From contig JARGSG010000121.1 in assembly GCA_030374805.1 (NCBI GenBank), positions 1 to 64,000 on the forward strand: a stretch of DNA of 64,000 bases. Direction: 5' to 3'. Below the pieces are notes generated by a model, which searched no databases, was not told where the DNA came from, and saw only the letters and a program-made list of their open reading frames with translations. Of this stretch, positions 30,784-42,900 are shown one piece after another (position 1 is the stretch's first letter; each line of letters starts with the position of its first letter). The DNA comes from Gracilaria gracilis. Taxonomy: Eukaryota > Rhodophyta > Florideophyceae > Gracilariales > Gracilariaceae. A program made the position numbers and the translations under genes.

Positions 30784-30995
30784 TGAAGCGCGCAGTGGTG
30801 GTGGGCGAGCGGAGGGTCGTAGTAAAGTGCACTGCTTGAGTGCCCGCGAGTTGTGCCCTCGCCGGAACGGTCGTGCATTTTATTTGGTGCAAACTACCGC
30901 ATCGGGCTGCGCCACAGTGCGCTCCGAGAACGCCAACCGCAAACGTGTCGCGCGTTCACTGCGCTCGCCTCGCAAGAAGTCGACGGGCTTCAACA
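30784..30995 (-). repeat. 3' LTR of Copia-1 (212 bp)
   Basis: Reads TGTTGAAGCC...CGCGCTTCA on the minus strand. Target duplication GCCAA lies on its outer side. A purine-rich AGGGACGG tract lies on its inner side (30996-31003). Confidence 0.9.
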
Positions 30996-31477
30996 CCGTC
31001 CCTCGAGGCGAAGCGCAACTCTTTCTACACCACTTCTGAACTCTCTCTTAGAGTTCATTCAATGTCGATCTTCAATATCAAGCTTAGTAATGAAAGCCGA
31101 AGAGTAAGGCCCAAAGATGTGCTCACCATAGAACCCATCTCTCCCACAAGAGCTTTTTTGAGAACTTGTAGCCTGGTGCACACTTTCACATAAAGAACTT
31201 TAACACAACCAGTAGCTTGCCACCAAACAACCTCACACCAGTAAACTCCCAAAACCTAAGCACCATTCAAAAACCCAGTGGAATAAAAGAGATGATGCCT
31301 CTGTAGGAAAATGGAGAAGGTTTGTGGCGATCATCAAACAGAAAACAAAACATAACAAAGAAATATAAGTATCCTCGTCAAAACAAATCAATTCGTGAAA
31401 CAAACGCAGAGATAAAACAAGACAACAAAGAGAAAAAGAATCACAGTCAGTCCAGTTAGTAGTCCCAACAATTCCTT
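30996..31477. other. 3' untranslated region of Copia-1
   Basis: About 480 bp between the pol stop and the 3' LTR, with no coding frame of note. Confidence 0.7.
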
Positions 31478-34400
31478 TCAGAACGAATCAAGATGCATCA
31501 AGCTGACCATCCTTTTCACATCTGAGAGGGACGCACACTTCGTCAAAATATCAGCGATCTGTAGATTACTTGGGATATGACGCGGGTGAATTATTTGATC
31601 TAGATACAAATCCTTCACATGGTGCATCTTCAAGTCAATGTGCTTATTGCGACCTGAGATCTGTGGATTCATTGTGAGTGATAACGCAGCCGAGCTATCC
31701 AGTAGAGTTTCTGTGGATTCACACCAGAACTCTTCGCTCCAAGGCTGGTGGTGTACGAATTTCCAGAACATCTTTCGTACCCAATTAATGTCTTTGGCGC
31801 ACGTGGAAAGAGCTACATACTCTGCCTCTGCAGAAGAAAGAGCGATCACAGTCTGACGCTTCGATTTCCACATAATAGGTGCTTCGTTGACGACGATTAC
31901 GTACCCGGTAGTAGACTTGCGAGTCTCGATACATCCCCGCCAATCGGCGTGAGCGTACGCACGAAGTGAGGAGGGGGTGATTGGAACGTTGGCCTTGTAG
32001 TGAAGTCCATATTCCAAAGTTCCAGCCAAATACCTAAAAAGGCGCTTGAGTAGGGAGTAGTGTCGTTCACAGGGATAATGGAGGTGCTTCGAGAGAGCTG
32101 ACACAGGGAACGAGAGGTCCGGTCTCGTGGATACGGCTATGTAGAGAAGCCCACCAATTCCAGCCCTATAGTTTGCATGGTCCTGCACAGAGAGAGATTG
32201 TTCTTCTTCATTGGTGGGAAGAAGATTGGCTGCAGCCGGGCGCGGGGATTGGACTGTGCTGCATCGTTCCATCCCAAACTTCTGCAGCAGTTGTACCCCG
32301 TACCCATACTGCGTGACCTTGATTCCCAGAGGTGAACGTTGGATAATCCATCCGATAAATGACTTCAGCTCTTCATATAGCTTTACGTCGAATGTTGCGG
32401 CCAGCCGTTCCTTGAAGTAGGTTAACAGATCCACGCTATTCGCGGCGAAGGCGCCGTCGTCGACGATGACGGCGACCAGAATGAATTGGTCGTCTTCGCG
32501 GAACATAAAGAATCTCGAGTCGAGAGCAGAATGCACGAATCCCCACGATAATAAAGTCTCAGAGAACAGCGAGCCTCATATTATACCGGCTTGTACTGCT
32601 CCGCAAAGGGAGTTGAGGAGCTTGCAGACGTACCCAGGCTTAGCTTGAACACCGGAGGAGTCCGTCGATTGTTCCATGATGATCGGAACATCCAGCTTTC
32701 CGTAGAGGGACGCGTTGGATATGTCGGCTCCTTCTAGTACTAAGTTCTCTGCAGCAGAAACAGCCAGCAGAATCCGCAAAGCTTCGTGGCATGCGACAGG
32801 AGCGTAGGTGTTGAGTGGGTCGAAGTCAATGAAAGGCTTCTGCTTGTCACCCCGTAGACAGCAGCGTGCCTTCTTTAAGAACTTCTTCCCAACTCCATCC
32901 AACATCGTTTCCTTGAAAACCCAAGTGTAGGGAACCGGCTTCATACCAGCTTCACGTGGGATGAGTTCCCAGGTATTCCGTCTGATGAGTGCGGACATTT
33001 CGCGATCAAGGGCCTCACACCATCCCGGGTCCTTGCAGGCTTCTTTGAAGGAGTGAGGAACTGACGGATCATCCAAGGTCTTTTTGGACACCCATACTTG
33101 TGGGAAGTTTTGAGTTATAGTCGTGAATGCCTTTACCAGATGTTCCTCCAAGTCCGGTATGTCCGTGTCGGGTTGTTTCGTGGGCTCCGTCTCCTCCGTT
33201 TCGGGTTGCCTCGTGATTCCTTCCAGAAGGCTAGTGAGGTTTGGCAGAGGAGAGGAGTTAATCGGCTTGAAGTCCAAGTTTCGACAAGTCACGACAGAGC
33301 GATTCTCCGGTACAAAGACTCGGAAAAGTGTGTTATCGCTCTGCATACCAACGAAGTGAGAAAAGACGGACCGCGGAAGGAACTTCTTGTTCGGAACAGT
33401 TTTGGAGCGGTAAACAAATGCGTAGCCAGGCTGACCAAAGTTGGGAACATGAGAGAAGTCTATCTTGACAGTCGGATCCCATTCCAAAATCGGGATCCGT
33501 CCCTTGATGCACGAGGATGGCGCACCGTTGCGAAGCCAGTTTGCGTGGTTCATGGCTTCAGCCCAGAATGAAATAGGGAGCTTGCTCGCAAAGAGAAGTA
33601 CGCGAGTCCGAGTCCAATGTTCCTGGATCAGTCTCTCTGCAGCTCCGTTCGATTCGGAGGCGTAGGCTGGAGAGAAGTCCAACTTGATACCATTGCTGTG
33701 GCAGAAGTTTTCCAAATCGTTGCTCTTATGCTCGCCTGCCCCGTCCAGGCGAACAATTTTGAGACGAAACGAGTGGTTCAGCTCAAGCTCGGAGCGACGT
33801 TTGTACCATTCTAAGTGCTTGAGAATGTTAGAACCAGTTTTGTCCATAAGGAAGAAGACATCCGACATGGAAGTGTAGTCGTCGAGAATGGCCATAGCGT
33901 GGATAGCGCCAGAGAGAGAAGGCGATATCTTCCCAGACACGTCCATGTGGATAAGCTCCAACGGAATGGATGTCGAGACGGATCGCGTTCTGGCTATGAG
34001 CGGGTTGCGTTTCATTTTGCCCGTAAGGCACAGGACGCAAGTCAAGGACTCAAGGATGGACCGTTGGAAGTAAGGAACGGATTCCAAGGCCTTCGAGAGA
34101 TCCTGGTACCTGTTTGGGTGCAGATGTCCAGTACGTCCATGCCAGTCCAAGGCTAACTCATGCTTGGTGTTTCCAGCATTTACCAACATGACCTGCTTGT
34201 CCTTGTCGGTAAGGTCTATGATGAAAAGACCTTGCTTAATCTCCGTTTCCCATATGACTTCGGAGTTACGTTTGGGATCCATTATGAAGCAGTCATTGAA
34301 TGGGCGCAAGGTCGATGTGAACACAACCATGAAGTCCACGCTGAGGACACCGACTGATAATATGTTTGACTCGAAAGCGGGAGCGTGGTAAGCTTCATTG

Positions 34401-35473
34401 ATAGTTCCCTTGTTCAAAGGTATCCAGACGTGACCCTTTCCAACAAGACGAGCGGTGCCTGAGGCAGCTTGCACAAGCTCGATCTCGATTCTCTCGTAGC
34501 GAATGAACGATTTGCGCGAATGGAAGGAGTGGTGCGTAGCTCCAGAATCAATGTAGGCCGAGTCCAATTTCGTTTGAGAGAGAAGTGCAATATTGCTCTT
34601 GAACTTAGCCATGTTGCAGTTGAAATCCTGCGAGGGAGGTGGATCGTCACGCCTTTGCACCACAAAGGAGCGAGGGTTTGAGGAACGATTAACATCTTCA
34701 TCCCGACTTGGTGTAAAGCGTGAGTTCCAGTTGGACTGCCGTCCTTCCTGGTAGTTCTGAGATGAGCGATTGTAACCACCATTGTTTCCACTACGTGAAT
34801 GGTTGCGTTGTTGTCGTTGGCCGGAGGAGCGGCGGGAGTTGTCGTTGTCGTTTTTCTCCCGTTTCCATTTGTAGCAATCCCGGGCGTAGTGACCACGACG
34901 ACCGCAATAATAGCAGTTATTGTCATCGCGATCCTTCAGGATTGAAGATTTGTCACGTCGGTTGCGACGCTTCCGTTCATTCCTGCTTGCCTTGTTGGCC
35001 TGCGGTTTTATTGTTGTGGATGGAGCGGAGGAAGGAGCGGGAGCTGTGGGATTGTTCGGGTTCTTCCTGCGATCCACCCCAGCTTCAACTGCTGTGATGA
35101 TAGAGTGAAAGCCGACGTCCGTTAGGTTGGACATCATGGCCAGAGGGGCGAAAGAGTTGGAAAGGCTTCGAATGAGCTTAGATACCTTCTCTTTCTCCGA
35201 GAGTTCCTCGTCGAAGGTTGCCAGTTCACCAACAATTTCCAGAAACTTGGAGACGTGAGCGTTCCAGTTGTCCTTGTCCTTGTATATGAGTGTGTCCAAG
35301 CGATGACGGATGTTTTGTACAGCTTGTGTGTTAGAAGTAGTATACACACGGTGAAGCTCGTCCCAGAGATCTTTGCGGTTTTGTCATCGTCATCCACGAA
35401 AGTGCGAGAGCCGAATCACCAAGGCACAGGTGATGGTGCTCTTCGCCTTCACAGACTTTTCGAACCAAGGTCG
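31478..35473 (-). pseudogene. Copia-1 gag-pol polyprotein, main part
   Basis: One frame, read from 35473 down to 31478. In order it shows a UBN2-type gag domain (KDLWDELHRV), a CX2CX4HX4C knuckle (CYYCGRRGHYARDC), protease (YIDSGATHHS) and a GAG-pre-integrase HHCC region. Integrase has HMDVSG, RLDGAGEH and NGAAERL as its D,D,E blocks. RT has VIVDDGAF as the catalytic Asp pair. RNase H ends in SSAEAEYVAL, GRNKHIDLKMHH and ADILTK. The only lesions are three in-frame TGA codons, two near 35390 and one at about 32574 where Trp is expected. There are no frameshifts. It would copy and integrate the element; this copy needs at least those stops removed to be active. Confidence 0.88.
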
Positions 35474-35801
35474 TGTCGTACAAATACCGATAAGGTGTGG
35501 GGTCCGCCTGGTAGAGGAAGCGCGCGAGGGCTCAACCTAAAGGGGAAAAACACACAACCAATATGGTAGTAGGGCATCTGAAACCCGCAGGGGCAAACGG
35601 TGGGGCAACTAGTCTAGACCGTGTAGGTGTACGGTAGTAGACGTCGACGCGCGGTAAAACCTGAATAGTAATAGAGTAGCAAGTGACCAAGATGGTATAG
35701 TTACTGCCCTAGTGGTGCCTGACTTTACAATACCCGAGGGGGAAGGGGAGGTGCACCACAATATAGACAAGGTGCACCGACGCCGATCTCCCATGCGGGC
35801 A

Positions 35802-35809
35802 TGACGTCA
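35802..35809. promoter_or_regulatory. CRE/bZIP-type palindrome TGACGTCA in the LTR
   Basis: A perfect 8-bp palindrome, present in all four LTR copies. It is the textbook binding site of CREB/ATF-type bZIP factors; use here is inferred. Confidence 0.5.
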
Positions 35810-35864
35810 TCGGCTGTGCCCATGACCTACTGTCATGGGCCAGCAATGCTAAAGTATCCTAGGC

Positions 35865-35870
35865 TATAAA
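35865..35870 (+). promoter_or_regulatory. possible antisense TATA element in the 3' LTR
   Basis: TATAAA on the plus strand, followed by a second TATAAA-like word at about 35887. It points towards the antisense ORF. Copies A, B and C share the sequence. Promoter function is a guess. Confidence 0.3.
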
Positions 35871-35981
35871 TTAGAAATTAGAAATTATAAAATGCAGAAT
35901 ACCAATTGGGTACAGTGCAGCCAGCAAGGCGCACCAGTAGGCCCACGTGGCACCAACCCATTGAGGTCTCATTGTACTACA

Positions 35982-35997
35982 GACCCCCTTCCTACCC
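35982..35997 (-). promoter_or_regulatory. polypurine tract of Gypsy copy B
   Basis: On the minus strand GGGTAGGAAGGGGGTC ends directly at the 3' LTR. This is the usual primer for plus-strand DNA synthesis and shows that the antisense ORF region lies inside the element. Confidence 0.65.
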
Positions 35998-36557
35998 TGA
36001 TCCACGCCCTCGTAGCTCCTAGATCCCCTCACCAAGTTGATTGCATCGTCGTACCAATTTGGTCCCTGTCGCAGCCTTTGTGCCATCTCGCGCCGTGCGT
36101 CGCGTCGGCTCTGCATCGCCGAGCGCACTCTGTTCACCACCTTGGTCATCACCGATCGCGGCTCTATCCACCTCTTTGGTTATCACCGACAGCCGCCTAT
36201 GCATTCCCATTTGGGGTTTGGGCGCGACGCGCGCCCATTGCACACCTCCAAGGTTCCACCTTTTTGGCTGCACGGCTTAGACCCATTTACCGTGTCGGTA
36301 TACCCAGTGGGGGGCGGGTTGCGCCTTGGGGCTCGTGTGAGCACTGTACCGTGAAGGGTTTTGGTGCCCACTTGGTTGCGGCATGTCTCTTTGTCCCTTC
36401 GAGGTTCGATTACCAACCCTTCGAGGCACTGCCGCTGACTCCATCGAGGTTGTTCCACCGTTCTCCCTTCTGGTTGCCTTCGCACCCCTTTGCGGTTTGT
36501 CTACGCGGGCTCGCGCCACCGTGGCTTCTCGTCCGACCGACAAGGTTGAATCCGTTC

Positions 36558-38972
36558 ATGGTGAACCCCGATCTTTATCTGAACCACATGGGTAGCCCCG
36601 GTACCAGCGTGCGGGCTCGCACCCGTAGCGGTACACGGCGATTGTCGGTTCCCCATGTTCGTCAATCGGACGCGGTAACCTCAAGGGACGGCGCGCCATC
36701 GGCGACCAATGCCGATACCTTAATGGTTGAACCAGCATGGGACCCCGAACGGGTGGAGGTTTTGAGCATCAGCTCTAGTGACTCACCCATTGTGGATGAA
36801 AAGCCGATTCGCTTCACCCCTGCGGTCGAATGCTCGCCGTCTCAACCACTCCCTCACGGTACTCATCACAGCATGTCGGGTGCCGGTCCTTCGCGCGGCC
36901 GCGGAAGCGGCATTGCCAAGTCTGGTTCTCGGGGTGCTGCTTTGTACCATTCCCGCATCCAAACTGGTTTCCGGAGACAGCCGGTTCAGTCTTCCTCACA
37001 TCAACCTCAAGGGATTCACGAAGGGATCCGGGACCGGTATGGTCCGGAGCCCGGGATTCCTCGTGGTATTTCCTATAATGGTTTGGAGACGTTCACCACG
37101 GCCGACTGGAACGTTTCCCAACATGGTACCTTCGGGGTCGATCCAAAAATGGGGTCGCAAGCGACGCTGTACCGTCGGAACTGGCCAGTGGCGCCGGGGA
37201 ACACATCGCTTCCCGGCATCTTGCGCCGTCCGACTTTGGATACCTACTTGGGTTTGTTTCGTTGGGATTGCGAGCGTCTCCGCTGCGTCCCGCAAACGCT
37301 TCACCGTCGGGATAAGGAATCTCAACCTCGTCAGGGTCGGGTGGAGTGCTATGATAGCCGCCAGCGACACACACCAATGAGGTATTTCATTCCCCCGCTT
37401 CATCCCAGCCATCTGCCGTATGTTCGTATTGAACCGGAGCTCCATTATTACCAACCTCTGGTTGTGAAGATCTGTCAGTACGACTCCCTTCCGCAGCAGT
37501 ACCTTCCGGCTTCTCTACATTGGGTTTGCTTCGATAGGCCTTACAATACCATCCATTGGGCTAACCGTCGAAGGTGGGGGGTGGATGCTGCCACCGAGGC
37601 TCGCATTCGCACCCGGTCCAGCTTCAACCGCGTCATGCATGGGTTCCATAATGTGGAGTTCTTCTCACAACCTAATAAGGGAAGAACCTCTTGGTATGTG
37701 GCCCGACCTGAATGGTGGAATTCCTATGAGGTTCCGATGTCGCTTAGCGTCCCAACCCCACCGGTATTGGCTTACTTCGGGAGCTACATCACCCGTAACC
37801 ACGATCGGTATTACCTCATTTGGTCGATTGCCCTCGCAAAATGGGCCGTATTGGTGGCCATCCTGGCTCTGCAGGCTGCCCGTGACGGTATTGACTGGGA
37901 TTGTCGTTCTCGAGAAGCCGAGATTTACCGTGACGGTGTGCAACCTCCTGGTCGTATGTTTTTCATTCCCCCGAGGGTCATTTGCGACATTCGCCTATTT
38001 GGACTCGGAACCATTGTGGCAGGTACGGACTACTCTATTGAGCAGCTGGAGTCGTTGCTTACCCAAGTGGAGAGTTTTCCGCGGGGAGCCAAGCAGGGGT
38101 GGGAGGTTTTCGATCCGGTGTCCTGGAAGGTTGTATCCCGCGCGGAGCAGCGCTATCCCGGGGCTCCGACCAATCAGGGGCCCCCAGGAAGTCCCAAGCC
38201 ATTCCCAACCGTGGTGGAATCGCCAGCAGCTACCCCTGTGGTCGCTTCAGCGCCTACTCCCGCTCCGGAGGGACGCAATACGCCTGCCCATACTGGTGTG
38301 ACTCCTCTTCTTCCTAGTACCACAAGGGTTGATGGGCCTCCGCGGGCTATCCTCGGGGGTGTCATGGCTGCTGCTGCGGCGCCTGTCCCCTCTCAGGTGG
38401 ACTCCCAGGCCATTTCAGGTTTAATGGCACCGGTCCGCCAAGCCTGCGTGGTGAACTTCCAGCGGGCGGGTCCTACCTCTGTGGTCGAAGCTCTTACTTT
38501 TCTGGAAAGTATCCTACCTCGTCATGCACAGTACATGCGATCCTTTTCCCAAATTGGTGGGTTCCGGAACCGGTTCCAGGTCGAGCTCTACCAGATGGCT
38601 ACCAACCAGGTGGCAGGCCTAGCAACGGCCATGGGCCCGACGCCTACAAACCTTTTGGAGGATTCTCTATTTGGTGCTAGCCTGAACCCCGGCCTTCTAG
38701 CCGCTCCGCAGGCTCCTCTCCACATCGGGTCGTCGGCACCTCCGTCGGTTGCGCAGGCGAGCGCGCCACCTCCGATGGGTGCCGACGTAATGCCAGGCGT
38801 CAGCGTGCCTACTAGTACCCCCGTGGGTCATAATAGCGCGCCTAGCCAGGCTCCAGGCCAGGCTCATCTCTTCCGGCCTTGGCCGGGAGCCCAGCAGAAC
38901 ACCACTCCGGGTCGGGAATCCTCAGCTGGAGGCTCCTCGGGGCCTCACTTTGGCACTCACCCATCAGGTTGA
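36558..38972 (+). CDS. antisense ORF of the Gypsy element, about 804 aa, unknown function
   Basis: The frame is open from 35892 to 38972, between the pol end and the 3' LTR, on the strand opposite gag and pol. I start it at ATG 36558, the first in-frame ATG outside the LTR. An ATG at 35892 exists only because this LTR has ATG where the other copies have ATA. The protein has a Ser/Pro/Arg-rich N-terminal part. A compact, aromatic-rich middle (about residues 270-520) contains one strongly hydrophobic stretch near 421-441 (IWSIALAKWAVLVAILALQA). The C-terminus is Pro/Ala-rich. I recognise no domain. Antisense ORFs in this position are known from some plant Ty3/gypsy lineages. It is intact while pol of the same element has many lesions. 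Confidence 0.7.
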   Translation: MVNPDLYLNHMGSPGTSVRARTRSGTRRLSVPHVRQSDAVTSRDGAPSATNADTLMVEPAWDPERVEVLSISSSDSPIVDEKPIRFTPAVECSPSQPLPHGTHHSMSGAGPSRGRGSGIAKSGSRGAALYHSRIQTGFRRQPVQSSSHQPQGIHEGIRDRYGPEPGIPRGISYNGLETFTTADWNVSQHGTFGVDPKMGSQATLYRRNWPVAPGNTSLPGILRRPTLDTYLGLFRWDCERLRCVPQTLHRRDKESQPRQGRVECYDSRQRHTPMRYFIPPLHPSHLPYVRIEPELHYYQPLVVKICQYDSLPQQYLPASLHWVCFDRPYNTIHWANRRRWGVDAATEARIRTRSSFNRVMHGFHNVEFFSQPNKGRTSWYVARPEWWNSYEVPMSLSVPTPPVLAYFGSYITRNHDRYYLIWSIALAKWAVLVAILALQAARDGIDWDCRSREAEIYRDGVQPPGRMFFIPPRVICDIRLFGLGTIVAGTDYSIEQLESLLTQVESFPRGAKQGWEVFDPVSWKVVSRAEQRYPGAPTNQGPPGSPKPFPTVVESPAATPVVASAPTPAPEGRNTPAHTGVTPLLPSTTRVDGPPRAILGGVMAAAAAPVPSQVDSQAISGLMAPVRQACVVNFQRAGPTSVVEALTFLESILPRHAQYMRSFSQIGGFRNRFQVELYQMATNQVAGLATAMGPTPTNLLEDSLFGASLNPGLLAAPQAPLHIGSSAPPSVAQASAPPPMGADVMPGVSVPTSTPVGHNSAPSQAPGQAHLFRPWPGAQQNTTPGRESSAGGSSGPHFGTHPSG

Positions 38973-39971
38973 TTGTCGTATCCACTTGGGTCTGTGCTTG
39001 AGCCACGTTGCTCCTGCATCCCTATTGTTGTTACTCTTCAAGTAAACTTACATGCTCTGCGTTTCCATGGTAGGTTCCAGTTTTTTTCGAGGTGCGGTGC
39101 GTAGCGAGGGAGGATGCTTGAAAACAGCTCCCCCCCTTCCTTAGCTCTGCGCATCTCCAATTAGGTTTTGAAACTCTACTCATCCCTCCTTAGACCAGCG
39201 TACCACGATAGGTGACAGTTAATTCCTTGTAGGTAAGTTCCAGGAGGTGACTTAGCTCCATTCTGAGCTATTTTGGTGCTCGTAGTATGGTTCACCACCT
39301 TGGTACTTCGATGCGCCTCGTACGGCGCAGCGAGCAGTTTTGCCTTCCCATAATGTCAAATATTGTGCCACGCGCTTGCGTGCGGTGGCCAGCAATGCAC
39401 CTAGATGGTCCTGCATGGCCTCTCACCATGCATGGGCGCACGTGCGGTGTTTCACCCTGGAGGTTACTTGCAAGGCGAATCAAAATATTTGACCGGAAAA
39501 TTACCCCTCTATATGGTAGTGAAAACGCAGAAAACCCTTTTGGTCTGTATCTCGAGAACAAAGCGGTTTCAGAGGCTGGGAATGGCCGATTCGGGAGCGC
39601 GGCACGGTCAAAATACTTAGATTTTTTGACCATGCCGTTGCTCGCTCCCCACACACAATAGTGTAAACCGAATCGGTTACTCCGCACGGCGCGCCACGAG
39701 CAGCGCGCGTATGCCTCGTCAAATAAAAAAGTTACAATTTTTGAATTTTTCCACCGTGCGGGTTCGCGCGCGTGCCGCGTACGTGCATGGCGCGTGTGCA
39801 ACGGCACGCGTACAGCGGTGCGTCCGTCTTTAGCGCTACCGCTCCTTGGACGTACCCTCGCGGGAGGCTTCCTTCTGGTTGTACCTTCCCGGTAAGCGTC
39901 CGAACCGACTTTGGTGCTCCTCATTACAATGCTTTTCCCCCTTCCTTAGGGGACTGCATTACCTCTAAGGT
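38973..39971. other. spacer between antisense ORF and pol of Gypsy copy B
   Basis: About 1 kb inside the element. Frames on both strands (for example 39287-39661 plus and 39292-39924 minus) show no recognisable motif and overlap each other. Confidence 0.5.
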
Positions 39972-42900
39972 TTACCCATCATTCGGCATGTCCTCTCCCT
40001 TGCGGTTCTAGTAGCCTACCCTGAAGTGGTGTGGTATGGCTGAGAGCGGCTCGGCGGTGTCACCATCGGCGCCCCAGCCCTACCAACGTACGGTGTACTT
40101 CAGACCATCTGGGGTACGGCGGTGACCTACAAGGCGTTCCACTGGGAACTCATTAGAGACCTGAGATGGTGTCGTTTCACCACTTTGGTTTAGAGGAGCA
40201 TCGGTACCACTAGGGGTAGGTGTTTCCTCTGAAGGAACAACCGTAATCCCTGCGGGTGGTACGTAGTCTGGGTCGTCACCCTGCGCGTCATCATTGGTAT
40301 CGATGGGTGTCCCGTCTTCCCGGGGCTGAGTCCTCAGGGCAACCGCTTGTGGGTCACGCGCGGATTCTCCGCGTTCCTTCCTAGACTGAACCGTTCGAGG
40401 TGCAACCGTGATTCGGTCAATAGAGATCGTATTCTCTACACCATCTTGGTTCACCGTCACAATGTGGTCGGTTGACCGAACTACCTTGAAAGGTCCCGAT
40501 GATTTCGGAAGAAGCTTCGAATTGATGTCTCTATCAATAGCTTCATCATCGGCTTCATCACCCGGTCGTGGCTTAGCTCCTTGCGGAGGGTGGTCAATAA
40601 AGACATATTGACCCGGCGTAGCCGTTACCACTTGGGTTACCTTTCAGTCGTAGTCCTCCTTGTACCGCTTCTGGGATGCTGTGAGCTTGCTCTCAGCATA
40701 CTTCAGAGCTCGTCTCAACCTCAAAAGGGTATTCCGTTTGACCTCTGACGGTGTGAGCGCTCCGGGGGCTTCTTGTCCTAATGGGTCTCCCTCAACAACA
40801 ATACCTGGTGGGTGTCTTGACAGTATCAGATCGAACGGCGTAGTTTGCGTCGCTCGATGAACCTGAAGGTTATATGCATATGTCAAGGGCTGCATGAGCT
40901 CGTCCCAACCAGTTTGGTATTCTTCCGTATAATGTCGCAGCCTAGATACCAGGGTTCGGTTAAAGCGCTTCACTTGCCTATTCGTTTGCGAATGATAGGC
41001 AGTAGTGAAGTAGTGCTTAATACCCAAGAGGTTACAAACAGCTTCAAAGAACTTCGAAGCTAAGTTCGAACCATTATCGGTAAGTAGATAAAGCGGTGCA
41101 CCATACGGGTAGATCCAATTGTTCAAGAACGCCACCGCGAGGGTCGTCGTTTGTGTCCTTCAAGGGTATCGCTCGCGTGAGCTTCGGGAACCTGTCGGTG
41201 ATTACGATGATGTACTGATATCCCCTTGTGGTTTTTGGTAATGGACCCAGAAGGTCTATTGCGACGAACTCGAGGGGACCCGCTGCAGGGAATAACGTCA
41301 AGTATTTTCTGTGCTTCCGGAGACCTCCACGGGTATGTACGCAAGATTCACATTGACCTACAAAGGTATATATATCATTAGCCATATGAGGCCACTAGTA
41401 CCCTTGCCTCAAGGTGTAGTACATTCTCGTACCTCCAAGGTGTCCTGATAGCCTTGGGTAGTGGGCCAGGTACAGCACCCGAGGGCGCAGCACCTTGAGC
41501 ACCACCTTCTGAAGGGAACCATCAATAGGAGCTCGCCTCACCAGGAAACAATTTTGGTCGACCTCAAAGTTCAAGACTTTCATACCTACTTGGTCCATGA
41601 GAGAGCGGCAATAAACATCGTTTGGCTTGCTCTCTCAGGAATTCCCCGTGGGTAATTGGCATGATGTCTGTTTCCTCGAGGGCGAGTATTTCCCGAGCGA
41701 TGGCATCACTAAACCACGTATCCTCTTCGGGTAGAGTCCAGTAACCTTCTAAGGTATCACCATCAGGGTTGGTAGAGATGGTAAAGCATGGGATATCATC
41801 CTCTACCGGCTCGGTGTCCAAACCATCTGTGGTAATGCGAGACATCGCGTCTGCGACATTGTGCTTGATACCTGGAAGGTACTGTACATCATACTCGAAC
41901 ACTGGAAGTCGTAACCGCCATCGGGCAAGTCTGCCTGATGCGTCGGCCAGACCCAGTATCCACCGTAGGGCATCATGGTCGGTTCCAAGCGTGAACCTTT
42001 CACCATATAGGTAGGGACGGAGCATCAACATGCTCCAGACCACTGCCAGACATTCCTTTTCGGTTGTTGTGTAGTTCTTTTCTGCAGCGTGCAGAGCACG
42101 GCTCCAGTACCCTATAGGTAGTTTGTCGCTGTTTTCTTGCTCCTGCATAAGACAACAACCAATTTGGGCGTCCGAGGCGTCAGTATCCAACGTGTATCGT
42201 AAACCAGCTTTGGGTAATGCCAAGATGGGAGGTGTCAAGAGCGCATGTTTCAGCGCCTTGAACGCATCCATTTCCTCATTGGTAATACATTCAAACCTTT
42301 TAGGTTGACCTTTCAGCAGCTTCCTGTTGAGGGGAGCCGCTATCTTGGCAAATCCCTTGATAAACCGGCGGTACACATTGCACAAACCTATAAAGGATCG
42401 GATTTCCGTCTGGGACGTGGGTGGCTTCGCCTCCTGCACAGCCCGGATATTCCGAGGCGTCACTTCTAACCTCCCAGAGCTGATGATATGAACAGGGTAT
42501 GCTACCTCTTTGGTGAAAAACTCGCACTTGCAGAGCTTCAAGGTTACTCCAGATTCCCTCAAAAGGTTCAAAACTTCCCTAACATGGTGGAAATGTTCCT
42601 CTACCGTTCTGGAATATATGATTACATCGTCGATGTATACCAGAGCGGTTCTACACTTCACCTTCGAAAGGATTATATCTAACACCCTCTGAAAGGTAGC
42701 CGGGGCATTCCGCAACCCAAAAGTGCATACGCGTAAAGCGGAATAACCCAGCGTGGCAAGTAAACGTAGTTTTGTCCTTGTCTTCTTCCCTGATAGGTAC
42801 CTGCCATTAACCACAATTGGCATCGAGCGTAGTAAAGATCTTGGCGTTGCCCAACAAATCTATACACTCGTCCATTCTAGGTATTGGGTACGAATCCCTA

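Larger units (their letters stand above)
35474..35981 (-). repeat. 3' LTR of the composite Gypsy insertion (508 bp)
   Basis: Minus-strand ends are TGTAGTAC and GTACGACA. It contains TGACGTCA at 35802-35809 and a 9-bp hairpin GCCCATGAC/GTCATGGGC at 35818-35840. On its inner side lies a polypurine tract. Confidence 0.92.

Noticed and set aside
30827..31193. Small plus-strand frames similar to 58167-58445
   Set aside because: The similarity is explained by the 212-bp Copia-1 LTR, not by a protein gene.
39287..39924. 124- and 210-codon frames between the antisense ORF and pol
   Set aside because: Opposite-strand frames overlapping each other, with no motif or repeat support.
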